Assembly (NCBI GenBank): GCA_947176285.1
Contig: CAMWQF010000067.1
Location: forward strand, 1-10,738
Source: an uncultured Porphyromonadaceae bacterium
GTDB lineage: Bacteria > Bacteroidota > Bacteroidia > Bacteroidales > Muribaculaceae
Direction: 5' to 3'
Length of the DNA stretch: 10,738 nucleotides
The translations under genes and the position numbers were made by a program. Below the pieces are notes generated by a model. The model was not told the DNA's origin and did no database searches. It saw only the letters and a program-made list of their open reading frames with translations. The first letter of the stretch is position 1; each line of letters starts with the position of its first letter. Positions 1 to 5,280 of the stretch are shown piece after piece.

Positions 1-486
1 ATACCATCCCAAAAAGACTCCAGTTGCGACCAAGACACCACCTCCTATCCATCCTACTTTTTTATATTTCTTTGCTTTATCTAACAGTTCCATCGGTGTT
101 GTATTACCTCCACCATAAGCCATCTTAAGTAATTGAGCATCTGAAACATAATCGGACTTTTTGTCGTCCGGTAACGATTCAGCCAATCCTATAAGATCTT
201 CATCAGAAGGAGAAGTCTTTTGAACGGTAGGAACATCAGGCATAACGACTTCCGTATTAAAAGTATCTATATCCCCATTCTCATACAGTACTGAAGCGAC
301 AGAAGCAATTGGGATCGTATATACCGGACCGGTAGGATTGGAGGCTTTTCTGTATTTGATTACAGTCTCAGTGATTTCTTCAACTTTGGCATCGAGTTTG
401 GTTCCATCTGTCTTAGTAATGACATCTTTTGCGAAAGAGGAGGCTACGCAGAAAAGTAGACAGAGAATTAGAGTTCGGATTCTCAT
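1..486 (-). CDS. Exported hypothetical protein, N-terminal part (runs off left edge)
   Basis: The frame is open over 162 codons from an ATG at 486-484 to the window edge, so the C-terminus is missing. Residues 1-19 form a signal peptide (MRIRTLILCLLFCVASSFA) and the mature protein begins at about KDVITKTDG. The next 45 residues read as a small beta-rich unit (DGTKLDAKVEEI, IKYRKASNPTGPVYTIPIA, VLYENGDID). This is a pattern I associate with exported Bacteroidales proteins of unknown function. A polar, Asp/Lys-rich stretch follows, then at the edge a hydrophobic Gly-rich segment beginning VGWIGGGVLVATGVFLGWY that is probably a transmembrane helix. The start is preceded only by an A-rich stretch, as is normal in this phylum. 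I see no separate promoter between the upstream terminator (537-581) and the ATG, so expression may depend on read-through of the upstream RNA. The function is unknown. Confidence 0.8.
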   Translation of the reverse strand, partial: MRIRTLILCLLFCVASSFAKDVITKTDGTKLDAKVEEITETVIKYRKASNPTGPVYTIPIASVASVLYENGDIDTFNTEVVMPDVPTVQKTSPSDEDLIGLAESLPDDKKSDYVSDAQLLKMAYGGGNTTPMELLDKAKKYKKVGWIGGGVLVATGVFLGWY

Positions 487-522
487 GTTTTGTAGGTCTT
501 AAAAGTGCCTCCGGGCCTATCT

Positions 523-690
523 CATCGGCATGTATCAATAAAAAGAAAAGCGCAAGGCCGTACTATCTTGCCCGTCCTTGCAGTTAGAGGCCCTGGAATT
601 GCCCATCATCGTAGAACGAACAACAGGAGCCTCACGCTGAATATGCTGACAACCTGACAGTATACGCACGCGCATACCATCGGCATGTAT
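523..690. repeat. 13-nt direct repeat (523-535 and 678-690)
   Basis: The sequence catcggcatgtat occurs at 523-535 and again at 678-690. On the minus strand this reads ATACATGCCGATG. One copy lies in the apical part of the long hairpin. The other lies just after the terminator T-tract, in the leader of the exported-protein gene. The spacing of 155 bp and the positions in loop and leader suggest a shared binding or pairing element, though the role is unknown. Confidence 0.6.
537..581 (-). terminator. Intrinsic terminator of the structured RNA
   Basis: On the minus strand GCAAGG (581-576) pairs with CCTTGC (557-552), and the loop can pair further. A T-rich tract follows immediately (GCTTTTCTTTTTATT, 551-537). 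The GCAAGG half also forms the base of the long upstream hairpin, so the two structures compete. The exported-protein ATG lies about 50 nt further on, the arrangement expected of an attenuator if the RNA is a leader. Confidence 0.65.
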
Positions 691-766
691 ATAAACATAT
701 TCTAAGGCATCTACTGTTGTCTCATTCCTGACGATGATTGAAATTTTCCAGGTTTCTAACTGCCAA
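576..766. repeat. Imperfect long inverted repeat (arms 576-630 and 707-766)
   Basis: The two arms are reverse complements interrupted by mismatches and small bulges. The exactly matching blocks are 580-588 with 755-763 (gcagttaga), 592-598 with 746-752 (cctggaa), 605-612 with 731-738 (atcatcgt), and 620-626 with 714-720 (acaacag). The blocks keep the same order and nearly equal spacing, as expected of a stem held by compensatory change rather than of chance. The loop is about 75 nt. It lies inside the putative RNA and forms its main stem. Confidence 0.8.
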
Positions 767-853
767 GAAAGAGCGTCGAGTAAACGCTTCCCATAAATGT
801 CTTGCTAACAATTCTATAAAACATATTGGCTGCTTAAGAATTGTCAGCACCGC

Positions 854-885
854 AAAATTAATATTTTAAATTCAAATCTCCAAAT
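854..885 (-). promoter_or_regulatory. Bacteroidetes-type promoter of the structured RNA
   Basis: On the minus strand TTTG (885-882) is followed by a 20-nt spacer and TAATTTTG (861-854), matching the Bacteroides -33/-7 consensus TTTG and TAnnTTTG. The start point would fall near 850-846, exactly where the 5' hairpin begins. The spacer is AT-rich, as is common for strong promoters in this phylum. Confidence 0.65.
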
Positions 886-1082
886 AAATAATCAAAACTT
901 CCTCAATTTTTGATATTCTTTGCTATTTTCTTTTTTGTTAAGATTTCGTCAACTTATCGAACAGTTTTCTCAATAATAAGTAGCAATATGGGCATTATAA
1001 CTGAAACTAGGTAAAAAAGATGTTTAAAAAAATAGCGGAAGATTGACAAAAAGAATTTGATGTCAACTCTTTTATTATAATA
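886..1082. other. AT-rich intergenic region without a gene
   Basis: This is very AT-rich sequence between the RNA promoter and the terminator of the RloB operon. I find no open frame longer than about ten codons with an ATG, no tRNA-like fold and no clear repeat. Genes on both sides are on the minus strand, so this is the zone between one transcription unit's end and the next unit's promoter. A second gene-free stretch, 1118-1195, holds a short palindrome (agtcaatgact) and a lone ttttgacacaccctca motif of unknown meaning. Confidence 0.6.
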
Positions 1083-1117
1083 AAAATTCTCAACATAAGT
1101 TGAGAATTGAGAATTTT
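1083..1117 (-). terminator. Terminator downstream of the RloB-type gene
   Basis: AATTCTCAAC (1085-1094) and GTTGAGAATT (1099-1108) form a perfect 10-bp stem with a four-base loop. On the minus strand it is followed by TTTATTATAA. It lies about 90 nt after the RloB stop codon and should end that operon. A tandem TTGAGAA repeat (1100-1106, 1107-1113) allows a second register: 1083-1093 pairs with 1107-1117 (11 bp, plus-strand T-run). The element may therefore stop transcription from either side. Confidence 0.6.
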
Positions 1118-1195
1118 ACACCATTAGTCAATGACTCAATATCGGCGAAAATCATTTTGACACACCCTCATTTTTATTGGTAGCACCTCATAAGG

Positions 1196-1885
1196 TCAGC
1201 CCATTTTATTTCTTAGTTTAGCAACTTCTGTGCTGACAAAGTCCAGAATTTCTTTACCCAACAGATGTTGTTCAGTAGAAAATAATGCCGGATTGCCATT
1301 ATCTTGACACCGGAAATTCTTTTCTGAATTTTCTATAGCGTCCTTAATCCTTACAGGATCTTTATGATAATTAAAACCTCCGGCAATCTTATTGTTAACG
1401 TAGGCTTTCATCGATGGTTTGTCATGGACATCTTCTGCCTTGGGAGGTATATCATAAAAATGATAATAGAGCCATATCTCAATGCTTGGATTGCTTTGAG
1501 CAACCTTCCATGCATCATAAGGTTTCTTCTCATCAATTTTCTTTACTTCCTCATTCTCCTCAGTACAGAAATCCCGTAACGGCTGAATCTTCCCTTCCTT
1601 TTCCCAAGAGTCAGTATCAATTGCAAACCAGACCTTATCATTCTGCATATAGTCAAGAGTGTATGATCTTGTTTCTTCGAGGAATAGTTTCTTAGCCTGC
1701 TCCATCAGTTTCAGTGGGTCTGTTCCATCTTCCGGAGGAATGATTATCAGTTTCAAGTTTGAAGATAGACCTTCAAAAAACTCAAAATAATTTTTCTCCG
1801 TCTCCTTTCCCTCACAGACTATGTAGATCTTACTGGCATCTTTTGAGGGGTCCTTTTTTGAATAGTCTTTCCTTCTTCTAATCAT
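1196..1885 (-). CDS. rloB: RloB-family protein, probable nuclease effector of an AbiL/RloAB-type defence pair
   Basis: This 229-residue protein has the RloB signature. IYIVCEGKETEKNYF (20-34) carries the acidic Glu25 and Glu30 after a short beta strand. VWFAIDTDSW (85-94) holds an Asp90-x-Asp92 pair, and AQSNPSIEIWLYYHF (129-143) is the typical SNPxxExWL(x)HF block. The acidic residues and their order suggest a TOPRIM-like metal-dependent nuclease fold, which is my inference from the motifs. RloB proteins accompany AAA ATPases in restriction-linked loci, and the AbiLii component of the lactococcal AbiL abortive-infection system belongs to this family. Its ATG lies one base after the stop of the upstream ATPase gene (TGATATG), so the two are probably translationally coupled. 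The N-terminus is basic (MIRRRKDYSKK), fitting a nucleic-acid binder. There is no signal peptide, so it should be cytoplasmic. The length is near normal for the family. Confidence 0.85.
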   Translation of the reverse strand: MIRRRKDYSKKDPSKDASKIYIVCEGKETEKNYFEFFEGLSSNLKLIIIPPEDGTDPLKLMEQAKKLFLEETRSYTLDYMQNDKVWFAIDTDSWEKEGKIQPLRDFCTEENEEVKKIDEKKPYDAWKVAQSNPSIEIWLYYHFYDIPPKAEDVHDKPSMKAYVNNKIAGGFNYHKDPVRIKDAIENSEKNFRCQDNGNPALFSTEQHLLGKEILDFVSTEVAKLRNKMG

Positions 1886-1886
1886 A

Positions 1887-3224
1887 TCACCATTTCAAAT
1901 CAGAAAGATTAGACAAAAAAGGGATTCCACCATATCGTCCGTTCAAATATCCGTTCTCGATATTTGCAGTGTTATGGACATTGTAGTCACTCAGCGGGTA
2001 TAACTGTGTGGCCTGGTCAACATCCTTCTGAGCAAACCATATTTCATCCGGACGGAATATTGATTGATCAAGGAGACAACTTTCATGGGTCGTGAAAATT
2101 ATCTGTCCTCTCGCATCCTTACTTTCTGAAATCTTACTCATAAGAGTCTTTATCATAATAGGATGGATACTACGTTCGATTTCATCCACTATAAAAATCT
2201 TATTGTTTTTTAACACAGCATACAATAATGGCATATATTCTATCAGACGGCGAGTTCCATCTGACTCTTGATTGATGGCCATTTCTATATCTTTACCATT
2301 ACTGTCTGTGTGTATGACCTCAAGTGTTTTCAAGTATGGTGTGCCGTTTTCTATAACTACATTAGAAATTTCGCCTGTCTTAGCATAAGGAACTACAGCA
2401 GGAAATCCAGGATCCTGCTTGGCCTCAGTCAAGACTTCATAGAAGATAGAATTAGGATGTATTTCTTCCTCATTCAATTTTTCTTTTTTCACTTGGAGTC
2501 TTGTAATGCCTGTTTTCAGTTCAGGAACAATCGTATTAACAAGTTCGGCAAATTCAAGATTGGTGTCAATTAAATGCGGCAAATTTTTCACACCCATCGA
2601 AGGCAATACAACCTCAAGATTCATTATCCAGTAATAGGCGACACTGACAACAGGCAATTCATTTTGATAATAATAACCTAAAAAAGAGAGAGCCACCATA
2701 TCGGGGCGTAGCAATCTGTTTATCCCATCAAGAAACACATCCACAGATGCAGCCTTCCCCATAGAATTTAGAAAATCAGCAGAAATTTCAACATTGTTGT
2801 TTTTTCTGCTAAAGATAGTAACATCCTTAGTCTTTTTACTGAGTATAAGTTCCTCCGATACGATTTCTTTACGTGTAAAGGCAATATGATAATAGAAAAT
2901 CTGACCACTGGCAAAAAACTCAATGGCAAGTTCCGATGGATTTGTCCTACCTTTATCGTCAAGTCTGAAAAACAAATCATCTGTGAAGGACAAGTTACTG
3001 AGTTTGTCTGCATGCATTATTGCCCTTAACAAAGATATGCACTTCAGGAGATTACTCTTACCTGCGCCATTGGCACCATAAATTGCGCTCATACGCAATG
3101 CGGTGGCATGGCCGCAAGGTATTTTGTGCCATTCATGGCTGTGAGTCTTACTTGATGGAAAAGTATTAAACTCAACAGCATCCTTAAATGACATGATATT
3201 TTCAGCCGCGAATCTTAGTAACAT
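1887..3224 (-). CDS. AAA15/AAA21-type ABC-like ATPase, partner of RloB (AbiLi/RloA-like)
   Basis: This 445-residue cytoplasmic ATPase is of the SMC/OLD-like group. It begins MLLRFAAENIMSFKDAVEF, the usual start of AAA_15/AAA_21 proteins. It has a Walker A loop GANGAGKS at 50-57, an ABC-signature-like ESDGTRRL at about 320-327, a Walker B IFIVDEIE with Asp347-Glu348, and an H-loop TTHE with His380. The domain between Walker A and the signature is the family's variable lobe. The fused TOPRIM domain of OLD proteins is absent; that role falls to the next gene, rloB. Known relatives of this architecture (AbiL, RloAB, PARIS) use the ATPase as a phage sensor or scaffold that controls the nuclease, and I infer the same here. 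The frame extends nine codons upstream to a TTG at 3251, but that TTG sits inside the -7 promoter element, so I chose the ATG at 3224. Confidence 0.85.
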   Translation of the reverse strand: MLLRFAAENIMSFKDAVEFNTFPSSKTHSHEWHKIPCGHATALRMSAIYGANGAGKSNLLKCISLLRAIMHADKLSNLSFTDDLFFRLDDKGRTNPSELAIEFFASGQIFYYHIAFTRKEIVSEELILSKKTKDVTIFSRKNNNVEISADFLNSMGKAASVDVFLDGINRLLRPDMVALSFLGYYYQNELPVVSVAYYWIMNLEVVLPSMGVKNLPHLIDTNLEFAELVNTIVPELKTGITRLQVKKEKLNEEEIHPNSIFYEVLTEAKQDPGFPAVVPYAKTGEISNVVIENGTPYLKTLEVIHTDSNGKDIEMAINQESDGTRRLIEYMPLLYAVLKNNKIFIVDEIERSIHPIMIKTLMSKISESKDARGQIIFTTHESCLLDQSIFRPDEIWFAQKDVDQATQLYPLSDYNVHNTANIENGYLNGRYGGIPFLSNLSDLKW

Positions 3225-3248
3225 AGTCAATACGTTTAATTTCCACGG

Positions 3249-3279
3249 CAAAGATAATACAAAATCGAGATATTCGCAA
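3249..3279 (-). promoter_or_regulatory. Promoter of the ATPase-rloB operon
   Basis: On the minus strand TTG (3279-3277) is followed by 20 nt and TATCTTTG (3256-3249), a full match to TAnnTTTG. Transcription should start near 3243, giving a leader of about 20 nt before the ATG at 3224. The -33 element lies 11 bp from the edge of the 47-bp palindrome at 3291-3337. Confidence 0.65.
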
Positions 3280-3290
3280 CTTTTATTTGA

Positions 3291-3337
3291 TATTTTTATG
3301 CAATTCCGTTAAGTCTTAACGGAATTGCATAAAAATA
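3291..3337. repeat. Perfect 47-bp palindrome (two 23-bp arms around one base)
   Basis: The arms 3291-3313 and 3315-3337 are exact reverse complements around a single T at 3314; the core reads GCAATTCCGTTAAG. On both strands the T-run comes before the stem and the A-run after it, the reverse of an intrinsic terminator, so I do not call it one. It sits just upstream of the -33 element of the ATPase promoter and 4 bp beyond the stop codon of the remnant frame at 3342. A dyad operator for a dimeric repressor or activator, or a recombination or insertion scar, are both possible. Confidence 0.85.
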
Positions 3338-3341
3338 GACA

Positions 3342-3554
3342 CTATAACTGTTTCAGTACCTTGATCAATACTCTTATATAGGTCTTTTCCTCGGCGTAGC
3401 CTATCTTGTCGAGCCATAGTAGGTAATTGCCTCCCTTATACCTGTGTGATAGTAAATCCGGTAGATGTTGCACTTCAACAATTATCACCTTTTCTCCACA
3501 ATATTCAGATAATCTTGTAACAACAAGCAGTATTTTTCCGTCTTTATTATATAA
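3342..3554 (-). pseudogene. Start-less open frame, probable 3' remnant of a lost gene
   Basis: On the minus strand 70 codons are open between an in-frame TGA (3557-3555) and a TAG (3344-3342), with no ATG anywhere in the frame. The translation looks protein-like: a beta strand and polar turn (DGKILLVVTRLSEYCGEKV), IIVEVQHLPDLLSHRYKGGN, then YLLWLDKIGYAEEK and an amphipathic tail ending RVLIKVLKQL. I do not recognise the family. The stretch underlies the leader and promoter of the sigma factor on the other strand, and it ends 4 bp before the palindrome. I read it as the C-terminal end of a gene whose front was replaced by the sigma operon. A chance open frame or an unusual GTG/TTG-started small protein cannot be excluded. 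Confidence 0.35.
3517..3542 (+). promoter_or_regulatory. Possible ECF-sigma-type promoter of the sigma operon
   Basis: GTAAC (3517-3521) and CGTC (3539-3542) are separated by 17 nt. This resembles the classical ECF promoter form (GGAAC/GTAAC near -35, CGTC near -10) known for autoregulated ECF factors. A start near 3550 would leave a leader of about 27 nt before the ATG at 3577. I see no TAnnTTTG housekeeping box at this place. Recognition by this particular sigma factor is inference. Confidence 0.4.
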
Positions 3555-3576
3555 TCATTGTAAGTTTCTGACAGAA

Positions 3577-4089
3577 ATGACCGACGGAGAGTTCAAAAGA
3601 ATAGTGCTTCCACAATATCGACAAATGTATGCCACTGCATTTGCGATTCTACGTGATTCTGATGAAGCTTCAGATGCAGTGCAAGACTCTATTTCAGCAC
3701 TATGGCAGAAACACACACAAATGAAACCTCCCGACAATGCGCAAAATTTTTGCAACAGAACCATAAGAAACCATTGTATTGACCGATTACGAAAGAATTC
3801 AAAACAATATTTCGAAAGAATCGACACTCTATATCAGTTCTCTGCGGAATCTAATGCTGATTCTGAAGTTTCTTTAAACTCAACATCTGCATTTATCATG
3901 AAATGCTTGATGGGTCTTAATAAAAGACATAGAGAAGTTCTTACCCTCAGCATTTTCAGTCAACTATCAAACGATGAGATAAGCACTGCTACAGGAGAAT
4001 CGCCTGAAAACGTAAGGGTTATCCTAAGCAGAGGAAGAAAAACCATTAAAGAATATCTGAAAAATGAACAAAAATTCCGAAATAAATAA
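3577..4089 (+). CDS. RNA polymerase ECF-type sigma factor
   Basis: This 170-residue, two-domain ECF sigma factor is of normal length. Region 2 lies at about residues 8-75: LPQYRQMYATAFAILRDSDE, then ASDAVQDSISALWQ, the core-binding helix, then the -10 recognition part ending HCIDRLRK. Region 4 lies at about 115-163: LNKRHREVLTLSIFSQLSND, then a helix-turn-helix around EISTATGESPENVRVILSRG, which contacts the -35 element. It should direct RNA polymerase to its own operon and perhaps other envelope genes. The frame is open back to an ATG at 3427. The extra 50 residues resemble no sigma domain and lie over another frame, and the family motif starts just after the ATG at 3577, so I start there. 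The next gene overlaps its end by 26 nt, typical of a sigma factor and its regulator. Confidence 0.9.
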   Translation: MTDGEFKRIVLPQYRQMYATAFAILRDSDEASDAVQDSISALWQKHTQMKPPDNAQNFCNRTIRNHCIDRLRKNSKQYFERIDTLYQFSAESNADSEVSLNSTSAFIMKCLMGLNKRHREVLTLSIFSQLSNDEISTATGESPENVRVILSRGRKTIKEYLKNEQKFRNK

Positions 4090-4789
4090 ATTGCGATTTC
4101 TGCTTCAAAGATATTATGAGGCTCAGACATCGCCGGAAGAAGAGAGTCTCATAGTGTCGCTCTTCGCAGAAATCGAAATTCAGGATATCCCGAATGATTT
4201 GATATTTGACAGAAAACTCTTCTTATCAATGAGAGAACTGCATCCGCTTCAAACCAACTTGGAGACTCCTGATGATCTTTTAGTGAAAATAAACAGAGAA
4301 ATTACTGAAAAGCCACCGATTGTATCAGAGGTTAGAAAGAAAAAAAGGAAGAATTTTTTCATTTATACCGGATCAGTAGCGGCAGCTTGCGTATTGTTTG
4401 CAATTAGCGTACAAATTATCAATAAATCTAATATCATTGCGCCTCCTATAATTGACAACTTGACAGAAAGTCCATCAGTTTCTCCTGAAGAGTCTATTCC
4501 AAAGATATCCGATCCTCTTGAAACTAAGAGTGTTATCAGAAAATCTAAAGAAAATACATCTTTAAGTTCTCCCCCACCTCGTATAAATCAAGCAGCGGCA
4601 GAAACTGAAGTCGTTCTCAATGAAGAAAGCGGGTATATCGAGATCACCGATCCTGAAGAAGCCCGAGATATCTTAGTTGAAATCAGCAAACTTTTAGCCA
4701 ACAACTCAATAAAGACCAACGAGGCAACCCATATAGTTGAAAATACAGTCAACGAATATAGAGAAATCACCAAATCTATACTGAAATGA
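4064..4789 (+). CDS. Single-pass membrane protein, probable anti-sigma factor
   Basis: This protein has 241 residues. The cytoplasmic N-terminal 97 residues (LRFLLQRYYEAQTSPEEESL) resemble the start of Bacteroidetes anti-sigma factors, which have a similar short helical element LLxRYxxGxxSxEE. A basic stop (RKKKRK, 91-96) is followed by one membrane helix at about 98-119 (FFIYTGSVAAACVLFAISVQ). The remaining 120 residues would be periplasmic: a Ser/Pro/Glu-rich linker, then a helical end. The gene starts inside the sigma gene and ends overlapping the next by ATGA, so the three are co-translated. By position and topology I infer that it holds the sigma factor at the membrane and releases it on an envelope signal. 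I see no zinc-binding HxxxCxxC motif and no FecR domain, so it is an atypical or lineage-specific anti-sigma factor. Function is inferred, not shown. Confidence 0.7.
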   Translation: MNKNSEINKLRFLLQRYYEAQTSPEEESLIVSLFAEIEIQDIPNDLIFDRKLFLSMRELHPLQTNLETPDDLLVKINREITEKPPIVSEVRKKKRKNFFIYTGSVAAACVLFAISVQIINKSNIIAPPIIDNLTESPSVSPEESIPKISDPLETKSVIRKSKENTSLSSPPPRINQAAAETEVVLNEESGYIEITDPEEARDILVEISKLLANNSIKTNEATHIVENTVNEYREITKSILK

Positions 4790-5265
4790 GAATGATCAAA
4801 TATATAATATGCATTTTGATAAGCATCGTTAGCATCGACTGCTTCCCACAGAGAATGCTTGCAGAAGCCGCTTCGATGAAAGGTGTCAATTCCATATTCA
4901 TCGGTAAGTCTATGCTTAAAGTTGCAGGAGCATCCATTTCGATCGGCGGGGATCAGTCAGCCATTAACATGTCAAAAATATTCAATGACATCACATCTAT
5001 CGAAATTATATCTTGTGATGATGAGAGCAACTTGGAGAAACTTGAAAAGAAATGCAGAAGCATTCTCTCTGTACATCCTTTTGAAGTGTTGACGGAGACT
5101 TCCGGCGATGGCAAGAACATACAGATATCAGGAGTATTCGACAAAACAGGACAAAACCTTGTGATTCTCCTAATTGCCATCACAGGAAATAATGAAGCAT
5201 CCTTTATACTCCTGAATGGAAAAATCGACATTGTGACCCTTAACAACGCTTTATATGCTAACTAA
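4786..5265 (+). CDS. DUF4252-like exported protein
   Basis: This 159-residue protein has a signal peptide over about residues 1-22 (MRMIKYIICILISIVSIDCF). The body, with KGVNSIFIGKSMLKVAG near the start and ITSIEIISCDDESNLEKL in the middle, matches the general layout of DUF4252 proteins: a short segment predicting a strand, a helix containing Ser-Met-Leu, then a beta strand leading into an acidic helix. DUF4252 proteins are small, exported and common in Bacteroidetes, and often follow an ECF sigma factor and a membrane regulator. Their biochemical role is unknown. The cysteine at the end of the signal region (Cys19) makes a lipoprotein possible, but no clean lipobox is present. The ATG overlaps the previous stop (ATGA), and a second ATG two codons on could be the true start. 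The next gene begins 15 nt after the stop. Confidence 0.7.
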   Translation: MRMIKYIICILISIVSIDCFPQRMLAEAASMKGVNSIFIGKSMLKVAGASISIGGDQSAINMSKIFNDITSIEIISCDDESNLEKLEKKCRSILSVHPFEVLTETSGDGKNIQISGVFDKTGQNLVILLIAITGNNEASFILLNGKIDIVTLNNALYAN

Positions 5266-5280
5266 ATACATCAATTAAAA

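Larger units (their letters stand above)
537..849 (-). ncRNA. Putative structured RNA or long attenuator leader, about 310 nt
   Basis: Read on the minus strand, the segment has every part of a discrete RNA gene. A promoter lies at 885-854. Right at the predicted 5' end is a hairpin (GCTGACAATT at 849-840 with AATTGTTAGC at 813-804, one G-U pair). A short AGCGT/ACGCT hairpin follows at 788-772. Then comes a long interrupted hairpin whose arms are 766-707 and 630-576. Its apical region contains an 18-nt near-palindrome (677-660), and an intrinsic terminator ends the RNA. The long stem contains four perfectly paired blocks of 9, 7, 8 and 7 bp. A single long interrupted hairpin recalls 6S RNA, but I cannot identify the family, and it lacks the hallmarks I know for tmRNA, RNase P RNA or SRP RNA. 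The frame from 804 to 535 happens to be open but starts without ATG. The RNA could be independent or a leader for the gene at 486-1. Confidence 0.55.

Noticed and set aside
523..690. CRISPR-like array from the 13-nt repeat
   Set aside because: There are only two copies, the unit is too short, and the spacing of 155 bp is wrong for a CRISPR array; no cas genes are present.
1155..1170. ttttgacacaccctca as an insertion-sequence end
   Set aside because: I find no matching inverted copy, transposase remnant or target duplication in the window.
537..3224. Retron-like system (structured RNA plus effector genes)
   Set aside because: No reverse transcriptase is encoded in the window, and the RNA and the ATPase-rloB operon have separate promoters with a terminator between them.
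3225..3251. TTG start nine codons upstream for the ATPase
   Set aside because: The TTG is part of the -7 box TATCTTTG, so it would lie upstream of the predicted transcript start; the family normally begins at MLLRF.
3291..3337. Palindrome as a bidirectional intrinsic terminator
   Set aside because: The T-run lies before and the A-run after the stem on both strands, so no U-tract follows the hairpin in either transcript.
3427..3576. 50-residue N-terminal extension of the sigma factor from the ATG at 3427
   Set aside because: It has no sigma-domain similarity, is Cys/Ser-rich, covers the likely promoter and an opposite-strand frame, and the family motif begins just after the ATG at 3577.
4953..5246. 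Antisense open frames within the sigma operon and GH51 genes
   Set aside because: They lie wholly within well-supported genes, have no recognisable motifs and look like codon-usage shadows.
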